From Rhodospirillum centenum SW (lineage in GTDB: Bacteria > Pseudomonadota > Alphaproteobacteria > Azospirillales > Azospirillaceae): DNA of 64,000 nt. The notes beneath the pieces are model-generated. The model worked only from the letters and a program-made list of their open reading frames with translations. It made no database searches and was not told where the DNA came from. The position numbers were made by a program, and so were the translations under genes. Shown here in pieces: positions 14,857-24,589 of the stretch; within the stretch, counting starts at the first letter, position 1; each line of letters opens with the position of its first letter. The DNA is taken from assembly GCF_000016185.1 (NCBI RefSeq), contig NC_011420.2:4023501-4087500 (forward strand), read 5' to 3'.

Positions 14857-17286
14857 TTGCGCGACAACGGGCCCGTGACGGGACGTGAGGTGATGCTCGG
14901 CGACGGGGATCTGCTGGTCTCCCGCACCGACACGGCGGGCCGGATCACCTTCGCCAACGATGCGTTCGTGAAGATATCGGGCTTCAGCGAAAAGGAACTG
15001 CTGGGCGCGCCGCACAACCTCGTCCGCCACCCGCACATGCCGAAGGAGGCCTTCGCCGACCTCTGGGCCACGGTGAAGTCCGGCCAGCCCTGGGAGGGTC
15101 TGGTCAAGAACCGTTGCAAGAACGGCGACCATTACTGGGTCCGCGCCAACGTCACCCCCGTGGTCGAGGCTGGCGAGGTGAAGGGCTATATCTCCATCCG
15201 CACCCGGCCCGCCCGGGCGGATGTCGAGGCGGCGGAGCGTCTGTACGCCGCGATCCGCGCCGGCACCGCCAAGGACATCGCCGTCGTCGGCGGCGAACCC
15301 GTGCGCAAGGGGCTGTCGGCCTGGGTCCGTCGCACCGCAGCCAGCCTGACCGGCCGTCTCGTCGCCTCCTTCGCCATCATGGTCGTGCTGGTCGCCGCCC
15401 TGGGCTGGGTCGGCCTCCAGGGACTGTCCGATACCCAGGAGGGGCTGCGCACGGTCTACGAGGACCGGGTCGTCGCCCTGCGCGACCTGAAGCTGGTATC
15501 GGACGAGGTCGCCGTCGCCATCGTGGACGCCGCCAACAAGGTGCGCAGCGGCAGCCTGTCTCCGGCGGAGGGGGCCGATTCCGTCGAGCGGGCTCAGGGA
15601 ATCCTGAGCAAAGGCTGGAGCGCCTTCAAGGCCACCAGCCTCGATGCGGAGGAGGCCCGGCTCGTCGCCGGGGCGGAAGCCCCTCTGCTGCGGGCCGACG
15701 GGGCCATCACCGACCTTCTCGCCCTGTTGCGGCAGGGGGACCGGGCGGCGCTCGACCTGTTCATCCGGGACCGGCTGTACCAGGAGGTGGCGCCCGTCGT
15801 CGGCGCCCTGAACGGTCTCGCGGACCTCCAGGTGCGGGTCGCCGCCGAGGAATACGCCAGGGCCAGCGGTCGGTTCGGCACCGTCGTCTGGCTGTTCGCG
15901 GCGATGCTGGTGATCGGCGCCGTGGTGGCGGCCGGCGCTGCGACCCTGCTGCTGCGCACCGTGCTCCGGCCGCTCGCCACCCTGGGCCGGCATTTCGAGG
16001 CCATCGCCCGGGGCAACCGCGGCCACACCATCGCCCTGCCGCCGGCGGCCGAGTTCCGCCCGGTCACGGCGCAGCTCCGGTCGCTGCGGGCCCGGCTGGC
16101 CTTCGCCGCGGAGGAGACGGAGACGCAGACCCGGCGTGCCGCGCTGGAGCGCCAGCGCGCCGTCCTTTCCATGGCCGAGACGGTCGAACGCGAGAGCAAC
16201 GCCGCCGTCGAGGCGGTGGCCGACCGCACCGGCACCATGGCCCGGGATGCCGACGGCATGGCGAATTCCGCCGACCGCGTCAGCAGCGCCGCCGGGGGCG
16301 TCGCCGCCGCGGCCGACCAGGCGCTCGCCAACGCCCAGGCGGTCGCCAGCGCGGCCGAGGAGCTGTCCGCCTCGATCAACGAGATCGTGGCCCAGGTCAC
16401 CCATGCCAGCGTGATCACCCGCAGCGCGGTGGCCGAGGGCCAGAACACGGCGGAGGCGATCCGCGCCCTGTCCGAGCAGGTCGCCGGGATCGGCGAGGTG
16501 GCCCGGCTGATCAACGACATCGCCGCCCGCACCAACCTGCTGGCGCTGAACGCGACGATCGAGGCGGCGCGGGCCGGAGAGGCCGGCAAGGGCTTCGCCG
16601 TCGTGGCCGGCGAGGTGAAGTCGCTGGCCAACCAGACCTCGCAGGCGACGGACGAGATCACGGCGCAGATCACGGAGATCCAGCGCGCGACCGCCGCGGC
16701 CGTCACCGCGGTCTCCAGCATCGGCCAGCGCATCGGCGAGGTGGATCAGGTGTCCACCACCGTCGCCGCCGCCATGGAGCAGCAGAGCGCGGCCACCCGC
16801 GAGATCAGCCGCAACGTCGTGGAGACGACCCAGGCCGCCCGGCAGGTGTCCGAACTGATCGGCACCGTGGCCCGCGATGCCGCGGAGACGGGGCAGCAGG
16901 CGGCGGCGGTGCGGGCCAATGCCGGCAGTGTGGCGGACAGCATCCGCGAGCTGCGCCAGGTGCTGGTGCGGGTGGTGCGGACCTCCACCCGCGAGGCGGA
17001 CCGTCGGACCGAGCAGCGCTTCGCCGTGGACATCCCCTGCGAGGTCCGGCTGGTCGGCGGCAGCCGGCAGGAGGTCCGCTTGAGCGACCTGTCCGTCGGC
17101 GGGGCCACGCTGGCCGGAGCGCAGGCGGACATCGGCAGCGAGGGGCTGCTGCACCTGCCCGGCCTGCCGGAGCCGGTGCCCTTCACCGTCCGCGCGGCCG
17201 ACGGGACCGGCCTGCACGTCGCCTTCGAGCCCCGCCTGCCGGACGGCGTGCCGGCCCGGCTGGCCGGCCACGGCACGGCCGCCTGA
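14857..17286 (+). CDS. Aer-like methyl-accepting chemotaxis protein: PAS, HAMP, MCP and C-terminal PilZ
   Basis: A transducer of 809 residues. An N-terminal PAS domain (~15-125) is followed by a helix ([20 protein letters not shown]), a ~150-residue four-helix periplasmic domain, a second helix ([20 protein letters not shown]), HAMP, and the MCP signalling hairpin (tip [20 protein letters not shown]). From residue ~716 there is a PilZ domain with both c-di-GMP motifs: RxxxR (RRTEQRF) and DxSxxG (DLSVGG). The TTG at 14857 is the start because AGGAGG lies 5 bases upstream and because the two other transducers here begin at the same RDNGPxTG sequence with ATG and GTG. Azospirillum transducers with a PilZ tail link aerotaxis or energy taxis to c-di-GMP; the same role is likely here. 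Confidence 0.92.
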   Translation: MRDNGPVTGREVMLGDGDLLVSRTDTAGRITFANDAFVKISGFSEKELLGAPHNLVRHPHMPKEAFADLWATVKSGQPWEGLVKNRCKNGDHYWVRANVTPVVEAGEVKGYISIRTRPARADVEAAERLYAAIRAGTAKDIAVVGGEPVRKGLSAWVRRTAASLTGRLVASFAIMVVLVAALGWVGLQGLSDTQEGLRTVYEDRVVALRDLKLVSDEVAVAIVDAANKVRSGSLSPAEGADSVERAQGILSKGWSAFKATSLDAEEARLVAGAEAPLLRADGAITDLLALLRQGDRAALDLFIRDRLYQEVAPVVGALNGLADLQVRVAAEEYARASGRFGTVVWLFAAMLVIGAVVAAGAATLLLRTVLRPLATLGRHFEAIARGNRGHTIALPPAAEFRPVTAQLRSLRARLAFAAEETETQTRRAALERQRAVLSMAETVERESNAAVEAVADRTGTMARDADGMANSADRVSSAAGGVAAAADQALANAQAVASAAEELSASINEIVAQVTHASVITRSAVAEGQNTAEAIRALSEQVAGIGEVARLINDIAARTNLLALNATIEAARAGEAGKGFAVVAGEVKSLANQTSQATDEITAQITEIQRATAAAVTAVSSIGQRIGEVDQVSTTVAAAMEQQSAATREISRNVVETTQAARQVSELIGTVARDAAETGQQAAAVRANAGSVADSIRELRQVLVRVVRTSTREADRRTEQRFAVDIPCEVRLVGGSRQEVRLSDLSVGGATLAGAQADIGSEGLLHLPGLPEPVPFTVRAADGTGLHVAFEPRLPDGVPARLAGHGTAA

Positions 17287-17413
17287 CGCTGGGGGCCGCC
17301 CGTCGTCGCTGCCGGGGCCGATCCGGCGGGGCGATGGCGGGCGGAATCCCGCGGCCACATCCCTCGGCCACATATCACATGCAATGCGCGGCCAATCGCG
17401 TCACCAAATCCTA

Positions 17414-17442
17414 TTGACAGAATGGGGATTGCCCGCCAGCAT
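17414..17442 (+). promoter_or_regulatory. Candidate sigma-70 promoter for the sulfate transporter
   Basis: TTGACA (17414-17419) with a weak -10 (CAGCAT) 17 bp downstream. It lies in a locally AT-richer stretch just before the structured leader. The 120 bp between the transducer stop and this point show nothing else clear. Confidence 0.35.
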
Positions 17443-17459
17443 TCCCGGGTCGGCTTCCC

Positions 17460-17516
17460 GGCCGGCCGCGGCCCTTTGATGTGCAGCTTGCGCCGCGAAA
17501 CCAAACGCTAAAGCGC
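17460..17516 (+). ncRNA. SAM-II-like riboswitch aptamer (candidate)
   Basis: The fold matches the alphaproteobacterial SAM-II plan. P1 is CGCGGC (17467-17472) with GCCGCG (17492-17497), closing a 19-base loop. The loop contains TTTG (17475-17478), which can pair with CAAA (17502-17505) outside the stem to form the pseudoknot. GCTAAAGCG (17507-17515) follows at the place of the conserved GCUAAA. The GCTTG just before the P1 3' strand also resembles the Agrobacterium metA element. It differs in ending ~150 bases before the start codon, with two more hairpins between (CCACGAA/TTCGTGG and GGTGCCC/GGGCACC). Repression of sulfate uptake by S-adenosylmethionine would make sense. Confidence 0.45.
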
Positions 17517-17665
17517 CACGAAGCGGGTTCGTGGTGCCCGGTTGCGGAGGGCACCCCGGCAGCGGCATCACGGGCGACCGCCCGGCCCCGCCGGCATCTC
17601 CCCTCCCGTCCTCCGGCACCGCGAGGCTCCCGGTTCTCCCGCTTGGCCGGACAAGGGAGTGCCCC

Positions 17666-18685
17666 ATGATCTGGTTTGCACGCGCCGCCGCCGCTGTCGC
17701 CCTGGCCGTCGGTATCGCCGCCGCCGCCGCGGTGGCCCAGCCGAAATCCTATGAGATCCTGAACGTCAGCTACGACCCCACGCGGGAGCTGTACAAGGAG
17801 TTCAACAAGGTCTTCGCCGAGCGCTACAAGAAAGAGACCGGCGCCACCGTCACCATCAAGACCAGCCATGGTGGCTCGGGCAAGCAGGCCCGGTCGGTCA
17901 TCGACGGGCTGAACGCCGATGTCGTGACCCTGGCCCTGGCCTACGACATCGACGCCATCGCCGAAAAGACGGATCTGCTGCCGAAGGACTGGCAGACGCG
18001 CCTGCCGGACAACAGCACCCCCTACACCAGCACCATCGTGTTCCTGGTCCGCAAGGGCAACCCTAAGGGAATCAAGGACTGGGACGATCTGGTGAAGCCG
18101 GGTGTCCAGGTCATCACCCCCAACCCCAAGACCTCGGGCGGGGCGCGCTGGAACTACCTCGCGGCCTGGGCCTACGCCCTGGAGCACGGCGGCGGGGACG
18201 AGGCGGCGGCCCGCAGCTTCGTCGAGCGCCTCTACCGCAACGTTCCGGTCCTCGACACCGGCGCCCGCGGCGCCACCACCACCTTCGTCCAGCGCGGCAT
18301 CGGCGACGTGCTGCTGGCCTGGGAGAACGAGGCCTTCCTGGCGATCGAGGAACTGGGGCCCGACACGGTGGAGATCGTCGTGCCCAGCCTCTCCATCCTG
18401 GCCGAGCCGCCGGTGGCGGTGGTGGACAGGAACGTGGACCGCAAGGGCACCCGGGCGGTGGCCGAGGCCTATCTCGCCTTCCTCTACACGCCCGAGGGCC
18501 AGGAACTGGTCGCCAGGCACTACTACCGGCCGCGCCTGCCGCAGCTCGCCACCCGCTACAAGGACCGTTTCCCCGCGCTCAAGCTGGTGGAGATCGCCCA
18601 GTTCGGCGGCTGGGGGCAGGCCCAGGCGACGCATTTCGCCGACGGCGGCGTGTTCGATCAGATCTATCGACCCGACGGGCGGTGA
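17666..18685 (+). CDS. sbp: Sulfate/thiosulfate-binding periplasmic protein
   Basis: A 339-residue periplasmic binding protein. The signal peptide ends near [11 protein letters not shown], then comes the family opening [20 protein letters not shown]. Typical binding-site segments follow: [32 protein letters not shown], and [20 protein letters not shown]. Sbp or CysP captures sulfate or thiosulfate for CysTWA. The ATG at 17666 follows AAGGGAG. It is separated from cysT by 151 bp that hold a strong hairpin, which would keep binding-protein mRNA in excess over the permease. Which of the two anions it prefers cannot be told. Confidence 0.92.
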   Translation: MIWFARAAAAVALAVGIAAAAAVAQPKSYEILNVSYDPTRELYKEFNKVFAERYKKETGATVTIKTSHGGSGKQARSVIDGLNADVVTLALAYDIDAIAEKTDLLPKDWQTRLPDNSTPYTSTIVFLVRKGNPKGIKDWDDLVKPGVQVITPNPKTSGGARWNYLAAWAYALEHGGGDEAAARSFVERLYRNVPVLDTGARGATTTFVQRGIGDVLLAWENEAFLAIEELGPDTVEIVVPSLSILAEPPVAVVDRNVDRKGTRAVAEAYLAFLYTPEGQELVARHYYRPRLPQLATRYKDRFPALKLVEIAQFGGWGQAQATHFADGGVFDQIYRPDGR

Positions 18686-18761
18686 CCTGGTTCCCGATCG
18701 GAGACCGTGGCTCCGGGATTCGAGAGTTGACGGACGGTATCGGAATCTGCACGCAATGGAC

Positions 18762-18799
18762 CCCCCGGCGGACCGCGACCCGCGGTGTGCCGGGGGTTT
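18762..18799 (+). terminator. Strong hairpin with T-run between the sulfate-binding and permease genes
   Basis: CCCCCGGC (18762-18769) pairs with GCCGGGGG (18789-18796); inside it ACCGCG pairs with CGCGGT around a three-base loop; TTTC follows. It is the best intrinsic-terminator shape in the window and lies within an ABC operon, so it is probably a partial terminator or an mRNA-stabilising structure. Confidence 0.6.
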
Positions 18800-18836
18800 C
18801 CGTCATCGGGCAGCCCCCACCACCGGGAGACTTGCG

Positions 18837-19685
18837 ATGACCGTCCTCTGGCAGCCTTTTGCCCGGCCGCGTCGGTCGGTCATCCCCGGGCTGGGGCTCA
18901 CGCTCGGCGTCACGCTCCTCTACATGGCCCTGGTCGTCCTGATTCCGCTGGCGGCGCTGGTCGCCCGCCCCTGGGAACTGGGCGTCGCCGGATTCCTCGA
19001 TCAGGTGACGCAGCCGCGGGTGCTGGCGGCGCTGCGGCTCAGCTTCGGGGCGGCATTCCTGGGCGCCTGCATCAACGCCGTCTTCGGTCTGGCCCTCGCC
19101 TGGACGCTGGTGCGCTACGATTTCCCGCTGAAGCGGCTGGTGGATGCCGTGGTGGATCTGCCCTTCGCCCTGCCCACCGCGGTGGCCGGCATCGCGCTCA
19201 CCTCGCTCTATGCCCCCAACGGCTGGATCGGGCAGATCCTGGCGCCGCTGGGGGTGAAGGTCGCCTTCACGCCGCTGGGGGTCATCGTCGCCCTGACCTT
19301 CATCGGCCTGCCCTTCGTCGTCCGCACCGTGCAGCCCGTGCTGGAGGATCTGGACAAGGAACTGGAGGAGGCCGCCGCCAGCCTGGGCGCCACCCGGGCG
19401 GAGACTTTCCTGCGGGTGATCCTGCCCACCATCCTGCCGGCCCTGCTGACCGGCTTCGCGCTCGCCTTCGCCCGCGCGGTGGGGGAGTACGGCTCCGTCA
19501 TCTTCATCGCCGGGAACATGCCCATGGTCAGCGAGATCGCCCCCCTTCTCATCGTCATCCGGCTGGAGCAGTTCGACTATGCCGGGGCGGCGGCCATCGG
19601 CGTGACCATGCTGCTGGCGAGCTTCGTGCTGCTGCTGGTCATCAACCTGCTGCAACGCTGGACGCGGCGATGGGCCGGGCTGTGA
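18837..19685 (+). CDS. cysT: Sulfate ABC transporter permease CysT (CysU)
   Basis: A 282-residue permease with six transmembrane helices. The ABC-permease EAA loop is clear ([20 protein letters not shown]), as is [20 protein letters not shown], typical of CysT. The ATG at 18837 has GGGAGA upstream. It forms the membrane pore with CysW. The next gene begins 11 bp after its stop. Confidence 0.92.
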   Translation: MTVLWQPFARPRRSVIPGLGLTLGVTLLYMALVVLIPLAALVARPWELGVAGFLDQVTQPRVLAALRLSFGAAFLGACINAVFGLALAWTLVRYDFPLKRLVDAVVDLPFALPTAVAGIALTSLYAPNGWIGQILAPLGVKVAFTPLGVIVALTFIGLPFVVRTVQPVLEDLDKELEEAAASLGATRAETFLRVILPTILPALLTGFALAFARAVGEYGSVIFIAGNMPMVSEIAPLLIVIRLEQFDYAGAAAIGVTMLLASFVLLLVINLLQRWTRRWAGL

Positions 19686-19696
19686 GGGAGCCGCCC

Positions 19697-20650
19697 GTGA
19701 CCGCCTCCCCCTGTGACGCCGATCCCGCCGTTCCGGGCAGAGCCGCGTCAGCGGCCAGGGGCGGGTCGGTCCTGGACGATCCTGTCGTGATCGAGCGGCC
19801 GCCGGAACGGCGCCGCGGCGTGCTGGAGGATCCGCTCTGGGTGAAGCTCCTGGTCGGCGGGACGGCTCTGGGGTTCCTCGCCCTCTTCATCGCACTGCCG
19901 CTCCTCGCCGTCTTCGTGGAGGCGATGCGGCGGGGCTTCGGGCCCTTCTGGGAGGCGCTGGTCGAGCCCGACGCCCTGGCCGCCGTCCGCCTGACCCTGA
20001 CGGTGGCGGCCATCGCCGTGCCGGCGAACATGGTGTTCGGCGTCTGTGCCGCCTGGGCCATCGCCAAGCACCGCTTCCCCGGCAAGTCGCTGCTGCTGAC
20101 CCTCGTGGATCTGCCCTTCAGCGTCTCGCCGGTCATCTCCGGCCTTGTCTACGTGCTGCTGTTCGGGGCGCACGGCTGGTTCGGCGGCTGGCTGCGCGAG
20201 CACGACATCCAGATCGTCTTCGCCGTGCCGGGGCTGGTGCTGGCGACCCTGTTCGTCACTTTTCCCTTCGTGGCGCGTGAGCTGATCCCGCTGATGCAGG
20301 CGCAGGGCACCGACGAGGAGGAGGCGGCCGTCACCCTGGGCGCCAGCGGCTGGCAGACCTTCCTGCGGGTGACGCTGCCGAACATCAAGTGGGGCCTGCT
20401 CTACGGCGTGCTGCTCTGCAACGCCCGGGCGATGGGGGAGTTCGGCGCCGTCTCCGTCGTCTCCGGCCACATCCGGGGGGAGACGAACACGATGCCGCTG
20501 CATGTCGAGATCCTCTACAACGAATACAATTTCGTGGCCGCCTTCGCCGTCGCTTCCCTGCTGGCGCTGCTGGCGATCGTGACCCTGGTTGCGAAGTCGC
20601 TGCTGGAATGGCGGTTCGGGGCCGAGCTGGCCGCCACCCGCAGGCATTGA
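19697..20650 (+). CDS. cysW: Sulfate ABC transporter permease CysW
   Basis: A 317-residue permease. Six helices follow a ~45-residue polar N-terminus that is longer than in most CysW proteins. The EAA loop reads [20 protein letters not shown], and [20 protein letters not shown] and [19 protein letters not shown] are CysW hallmarks. The GTG at 19697 is chosen because AGGGAG lies 6 bases upstream; a GTG at 19682 overlapping the cysT stop is possible. Confidence 0.9.
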   Translation: MTASPCDADPAVPGRAASAARGGSVLDDPVVIERPPERRRGVLEDPLWVKLLVGGTALGFLALFIALPLLAVFVEAMRRGFGPFWEALVEPDALAAVRLTLTVAAIAVPANMVFGVCAAWAIAKHRFPGKSLLLTLVDLPFSVSPVISGLVYVLLFGAHGWFGGWLREHDIQIVFAVPGLVLATLFVTFPFVARELIPLMQAQGTDEEEAAVTLGASGWQTFLRVTLPNIKWGLLYGVLLCNARAMGEFGAVSVVSGHIRGETNTMPLHVEILYNEYNFVAAFAVASLLALLAIVTLVAKSLLEWRFGAELAATRRH

Positions 20651-20660
20651 GGGGCTGCGC

Positions 20661-21707
20661 ATGAGCATCGTCCTGTCCGGCATCACCAAGCGGTTCGGCG
20701 TCTTCACGGCGGTCGATCATGTGGACCTGACCATCGCCCCGGGCGAGCTGGTGGCGCTGCTGGGGCCATCCGGATCGGGCAAGACGACCCTGCTGCGCAT
20801 CATGGGCGGGCTGGACTTCGCCGATTCCGGCCAGCTTCTGATCGACGGCCAGGATGCCACCGCGACCGAGCCGCACGCCCGCCGCGTCGGCTTCGTCTTC
20901 CAGCACTACGCCCTGTTCCGGCACATGACGGTGTTCGAGAACGTGGCCTTCGGCCTGCGGGTCGCCCGCCGTCGGCCGAAGCTGGCGGAGGCGGAGATCC
21001 GCCGGCGGGTCCTGGAACTGCTGGATCTGGTCCAGCTCGCGCAGCTTGCCGACCGCTATCCGAACCAGCTTTCCGGCGGGCAGCGCCAGCGGGTGGCGCT
21101 GGCGCGGGCCCTGGCCACGGAACCGCGCGTGCTGCTGCTGGACGAACCGTTCGGGGCGCTGGACGCCAAGGTGCGCAAGGAGCTGCGGCGCTGGCTGCGG
21201 GAGATCCACAAGGGCATGGGCGTCATCACCGTGTTCGTGACCCACGACCAGGAGGAGGCGCTGGAACTGGCCGACCGTGTCGCCATCCTGCATCGGGGGC
21301 GGCTGGAGCAGGTGGGCACCCCGGCGGAGATCTACGACCGGCCGGCCACGGCCTTCGTCTGCGATTTCCTGGGCGGCGGCACCCGGCTCGCCTGCACCAT
21401 CCAGGGCGACCATGCGGAGATCGCGGGGCTGTCGCTGGCCCTGCCGGCCGGTGCCTGGACCCGTGGTCCCGGGATCGCCTTCGTCCGGCCGCATGATGTG
21501 GAGGTGCTGCCCGCCGCCGGTCCGGGCAGCCTGTCCGCCCGGGTCCGGGCGGTGCAGCCGGTCGGCCCGGAGCTGCGGCTCGACCTCGACCTGGACGGAC
21601 AGGTCATGGAGGCCCTGCTGGACCGCCGCACGGCCGATGCGGGGGCGCTGACCCCCGGGGCCGCGGTGGGCGTCAGGCTGCGCCATGTCAACATCTTCCC
21701 GGCCTGA
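20661..21707 (+). CDS. cysA: Sulfate ABC transporter ATP-binding protein CysA
   Basis: A 348-residue ABC ATPase with Walker [10 protein letters not shown], signature [15 protein letters not shown], Walker [13 protein letters not shown] and [11 protein letters not shown]-terminal regulatory beta domain (~240-348) follows, as in CysA and MalK. It drives CysT/CysW. The ATG at 20661 is 10 bp after the cysW stop with GAGGGG before it. A short hairpin (GTCAGG/CCTGAC, 21725-21742) follows the gene. Confidence 0.92.
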   Translation: MSIVLSGITKRFGVFTAVDHVDLTIAPGELVALLGPSGSGKTTLLRIMGGLDFADSGQLLIDGQDATATEPHARRVGFVFQHYALFRHMTVFENVAFGLRVARRRPKLAEAEIRRRVLELLDLVQLAQLADRYPNQLSGGQRQRVALARALATEPRVLLLDEPFGALDAKVRKELRRWLREIHKGMGVITVFVTHDQEEALELADRVAILHRGRLEQVGTPAEIYDRPATAFVCDFLGGGTRLACTIQGDHAEIAGLSLALPAGAWTRGPGIAFVRPHDVEVLPAAGPGSLSARVRAVQPVGPELRLDLDLDGQVMEALLDRRTADAGALTPGAAVGVRLRHVNIFPA

Positions 21708-21856
21708 GGGATGGCGCCGTTTCCGTCAGGCTGTCGCCTGACCCTGGCGCACGACCGTCGGGCCGAGAGGTGCGAATCAGACGGCAGACACCGCGTTAGC
21801 GTCATGTTAACGTAGTTACGCCTCACTTGGGGAGTAACGCGCTCGGAGGCTGTGCG

Positions 21857-22177
21857 GTGCGTGTCATCATCATAGGATCACAGGCAGAGGATCTGGCGGC
21901 GGCCCGGGCGCAGTGCCAGAGCGGTCGGCTTGCCGTCGTCGGCACCGGCGGCTGGCAGGATGCGGTCCGTCTGTTCGATGCCACCCAGCCATCGGCGGTG
22001 GTGCTCGCCTCCGCCCCCTTATCCCCCGAAGCCGCCGGGGCGATCTGGTCCTTGCGCGCCCGCGATCCCTTCGTCGCCATCGTGCCGCCGCATGCGGCCT
22101 CCGCCATGCCCGGTCACGTCGCACCCGCCGCGCCCGCGGCAGGCGGTCCGTTCCCGATGGGCGGTCTTCCGGGCTGA
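21857..22177 (+). CDS. Small degenerate receiver-like protein
   Basis: A protein of 106 residues. The first ~75 follow the alternating strand/helix pattern of a CheY-type receiver: VRVIIIG, then AAARAQCQ, LAVVGTGGWQDAVRLFD, PSAVVLAS, and DPFVAIVPP. The acidic pocket after the first strand (IGSQAED) is poor and the phospho-acceptor strand ends VVLASAPL without an aspartate, so phosphorylation is not expected. The tail is Ala/Pro/Gly-rich. The GTG at 21857 follows GGAGG by 7 bases. A single gene between cysA and the B12 region; the 149 bp before it hold an AT-richer stretch that probably carries its promoter. Function unknown. Confidence 0.5.
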   Translation: MRVIIIGSQAEDLAAARAQCQSGRLAVVGTGGWQDAVRLFDATQPSAVVLASAPLSPEAAGAIWSLRARDPFVAIVPPHAASAMPGHVAPAAPAAGGPFPMGGLPG

Positions 22178-22317
22178 TCCGCCGCCGGCCGGTCGCCGGG
22201 TCCTGGGGGCGCGCGCTGGGGCATATCGGGTTATGCGTGTCGCCGCTGCCACAGGTTTCGGAACACCGCCGCTCATCCCTTGTGCCGCGGTTCCGACTAG
22301 GCTAACCCTCAGCCCGC

Positions 22318-22488
22318 CGAAGGTGCCCCGGAAGGGGTGAAAAGGGAACGCGGTGCGGGTCGCAAGGCCCCAGGCCGCGGCTGCCCCCGCAACTGTGAGC
22401 GGCGAGCGCTCGCCCATTCATGGCCACTGGGAAACTGGGAAGGCCGGGCGAGCGTCGTGACCCGCAAGCCAGGAGACCTGCCTTCGGA
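22318..22488 (+). ncRNA. Cobalamin (adenosylcobalamin-type) riboswitch
   Basis: Conserved parts appear in the right order. AGGTGCCCCGGAAGGGG begins the element. GGTGAAAAGGGAACGCGGTG and GCTGCCCCCGCAACTGTGAG follow. GCCACTGGGAAACTGGGAAGG comes next, then the B12 box AGCCAGGAGACCTGCC at 22467-22482. Binding of the cofactor lowers expression of the downstream genes, here btuB and the B12 importer. The ~210 bases between the aptamer and the btuB start must contain the expression platform; I see no clean terminator there, so control may be at translation. Confidence 0.95.
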
Positions 22489-22697
22489 AACGCGTCGCAC
22501 GGCCGTTGGGCGGGGTGTCCTGGCGGGGCGGATTTCCGTTTCGTGCCGGCGCTTCGGAAGGAGCGTGCCCGTGTCGCTGCCATGCCTGCCATGGCGGTGC
22601 CGGACCGGCCTGTCATCCCCCCGACGCGGCAGGTCCGCCGCGCCGGCTGTCGGGCCCTGCTTCCGATTTCGCATCCTTGTGGAACGGAGCCAGAGAA

Positions 22698-24587
22698 GTG
22701 CCCAAGTCCTCCCTGTCGTCCCGTCGCCGTCACGCGCTGTTCGCCGGCCTGACCGCCGCCTCCTGCCTCGGTCTGGCGGTGCAGGCCCAGGCCCAGAGCG
22801 CAGGGCGCGATCCCCTGGTCGATGAGATCGTCGTCACCGCGACCCGCACCCCGACCCGGATCGACCGCGTCGGCAGCAGCATCAGCGTCGTCACCGCGGC
22901 GGACATCGCGCGCAGCCAGCAGTCGCAGGTCCTGGACGTGCTGAAGCGCGTCCCTGGCATCAGCATCTCGCGCAGCGGCGGCGTCGGCGCCACCTCCAAC
23001 GTCCGGATCCGCGGCTCCGAGACCAGCATGGTCAAGGTGCTGGTGGACGGGGTGGAGATGAACGACAGCTCCGGCGCGAGCCGCGATTTCGACTTCAATG
23101 CCCTGCTGAGCGACGACATCGAGCGGATCGAGGTGCTGCGCGGGCCGCAGAGCGCGCTCTACGGCAACGACGCCATGGCCGGCGTCATCAACATCATCAC
23201 CCGTCAGGGCGACGGCCCGCTGACCGTCCGCGGACTGGTCGAGGCCGGTGCCTACGACACCTTCCGGCAGAATCTGTCCCTGTCCGGCCGCTCGGGCGAC
23301 GTCGATTATTCGCTCTCGGGCAGCAACTACAAGACGGACGGCTTCTCCCGTGTCGGCGCGGGCGACGAGAAGGACGGGTCGGAAATGCGCTCCCTGCGGG
23401 GGCGGCTCGGCTGGCGCGCCAGCGAGGCGCTGCGCTTCGACTTCTCTGCCGGCTGGGACTGGCTGGACACCGACTTCGATCCCAGCGCCAGCAGCGACGG
23501 TCCCGCCTTCCAGGAGAAGGAGACCCTGTTCGGCCATGCCGGCGCGTTCTTCACGGCGCTGGACGGCCGGCTGGAAACCACCCTGTCGGTCGGCGCCAGC
23601 CGGACGGACCGCGACTTCGACGAGCCCCAGGGCTGGTACCGCTATTCGACCTTCGACAGCGACCAGCTCAGCGTTGACCTGATGTCCAGCCTGAAGCTGC
23701 GCCGGGCGGATGTCGCCACCGTCGGCCTCGCCTGGGACCGGGAGAAGGCGGAGACCACCACCACCAGCAGCCGGGGCGTCACCACGCCGGGCGTCGATGC
23801 GGATGTCGAGACCTGGGGCGTCTTCGGCCAGTATCTCGCGGCCCTGACCGAGGAACTGTCGGTCACCCTGGGCGCCCGCCACGACCATAACGACCAGTTC
23901 GGCGGCGACACCACCTGGCGCGCCACGGCGGCCTATGCGCTGTCCCCGGTGGGCACCACGCTGCGCGCCAGCTACGGTACGGCCCGCCGCGCGCCCAGCC
24001 TGTACCAGCTCTTCGACCCGACCTACGGCAACCGGCGCCTGGAGACGGAGAAGAGCTGGGGCGCCGATGCCGGGATCGAGCAGGCCCTCTTCGACGGCAA
24101 GGTCACCGCGGGCGTGTCCGTGTTCCGCAACAGCTACCGCAACCTGATCGCCTTCACCTCCAGCTACGTGAACATCGGCCGCGCCCGGACCCAGGGCGTG
24201 GAGACGACGCTGGCCGTGCAGCCGGTTTCCTGGCTCTCGCTGGATGCGAACTACACCCTGCTGGACACGGAGAACCGGGACAACGGCCGCGACCTGCCGC
24301 GGCGGCCGCGCCATTCGTTCAACCTGGGCGCGGACGTGACGGTGACGGACGCGGTCACCCTGGGGGCGGACCTGCGCCATGTCACCTCGCAGCTCGACCG
24401 CGCGTCGGCCACCTCGCCGCGGGTGGACGGCTACACGGTCGTGAACCTGCTGGGCCGCTGGGAGCTGACGGACAGCCTGAGCCTGTTCGGCCGGGTCGAG
24501 AACCTGTTCGACGAGGACTACCAGGAGGTCCTGAACTACAACACGCCCGGCCGCTCCGCCTATATCGGCATCCAGGCGGCGTTCTGA
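22698..24587 (+). CDS. btuB: TonB-dependent vitamin B12 receptor
   Basis: A 629-residue outer-membrane receptor. The signal peptide ends at AVQAQAQS, then the TonB box region DEIVVTATRTPTR, a plug (~45-165, VLDVLKRVPGISISRSGGVG, then IRGSETSMVKVLVDG), and a barrel ending YIGIQAAF. The GTG at 22698 gives a proper signal peptide and has GGAG 8 bases upstream. The cobalamin riboswitch in its leader and the btuFCD genes behind it fix the substrate as a corrinoid. Confidence 0.92.
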   Translation: MPKSSLSSRRRHALFAGLTAASCLGLAVQAQAQSAGRDPLVDEIVVTATRTPTRIDRVGSSISVVTAADIARSQQSQVLDVLKRVPGISISRSGGVGATSNVRIRGSETSMVKVLVDGVEMNDSSGASRDFDFNALLSDDIERIEVLRGPQSALYGNDAMAGVINIITRQGDGPLTVRGLVEAGAYDTFRQNLSLSGRSGDVDYSLSGSNYKTDGFSRVGAGDEKDGSEMRSLRGRLGWRASEALRFDFSAGWDWLDTDFDPSASSDGPAFQEKETLFGHAGAFFTALDGRLETTLSVGASRTDRDFDEPQGWYRYSTFDSDQLSVDLMSSLKLRRADVATVGLAWDREKAETTTTSSRGVTTPGVDADVETWGVFGQYLAALTEELSVTLGARHDHNDQFGGDTTWRATAAYALSPVGTTLRASYGTARRAPSLYQLFDPTYGNRRLETEKSWGADAGIEQALFDGKVTAGVSVFRNSYRNLIAFTSSYVNIGRARTQGVETTLAVQPVSWLSLDANYTLLDTENRDNGRDLPRRPRHSFNLGADVTVTDAVTLGADLRHVTSQLDRASATSPRVDGYTVVNLLGRWELTDSLSLFGRVENLFDEDYQEVLNYNTPGRSAYIGIQAAF

Positions 24588-24589
24588 GC

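Noticed and set aside
17520-17570. Hairpins before the sulfate-binding gene considered as an S-box (SAM-I)
   Set aside because: No SAM-I core motifs; only the SAM-II-like part upstream fits a known class.
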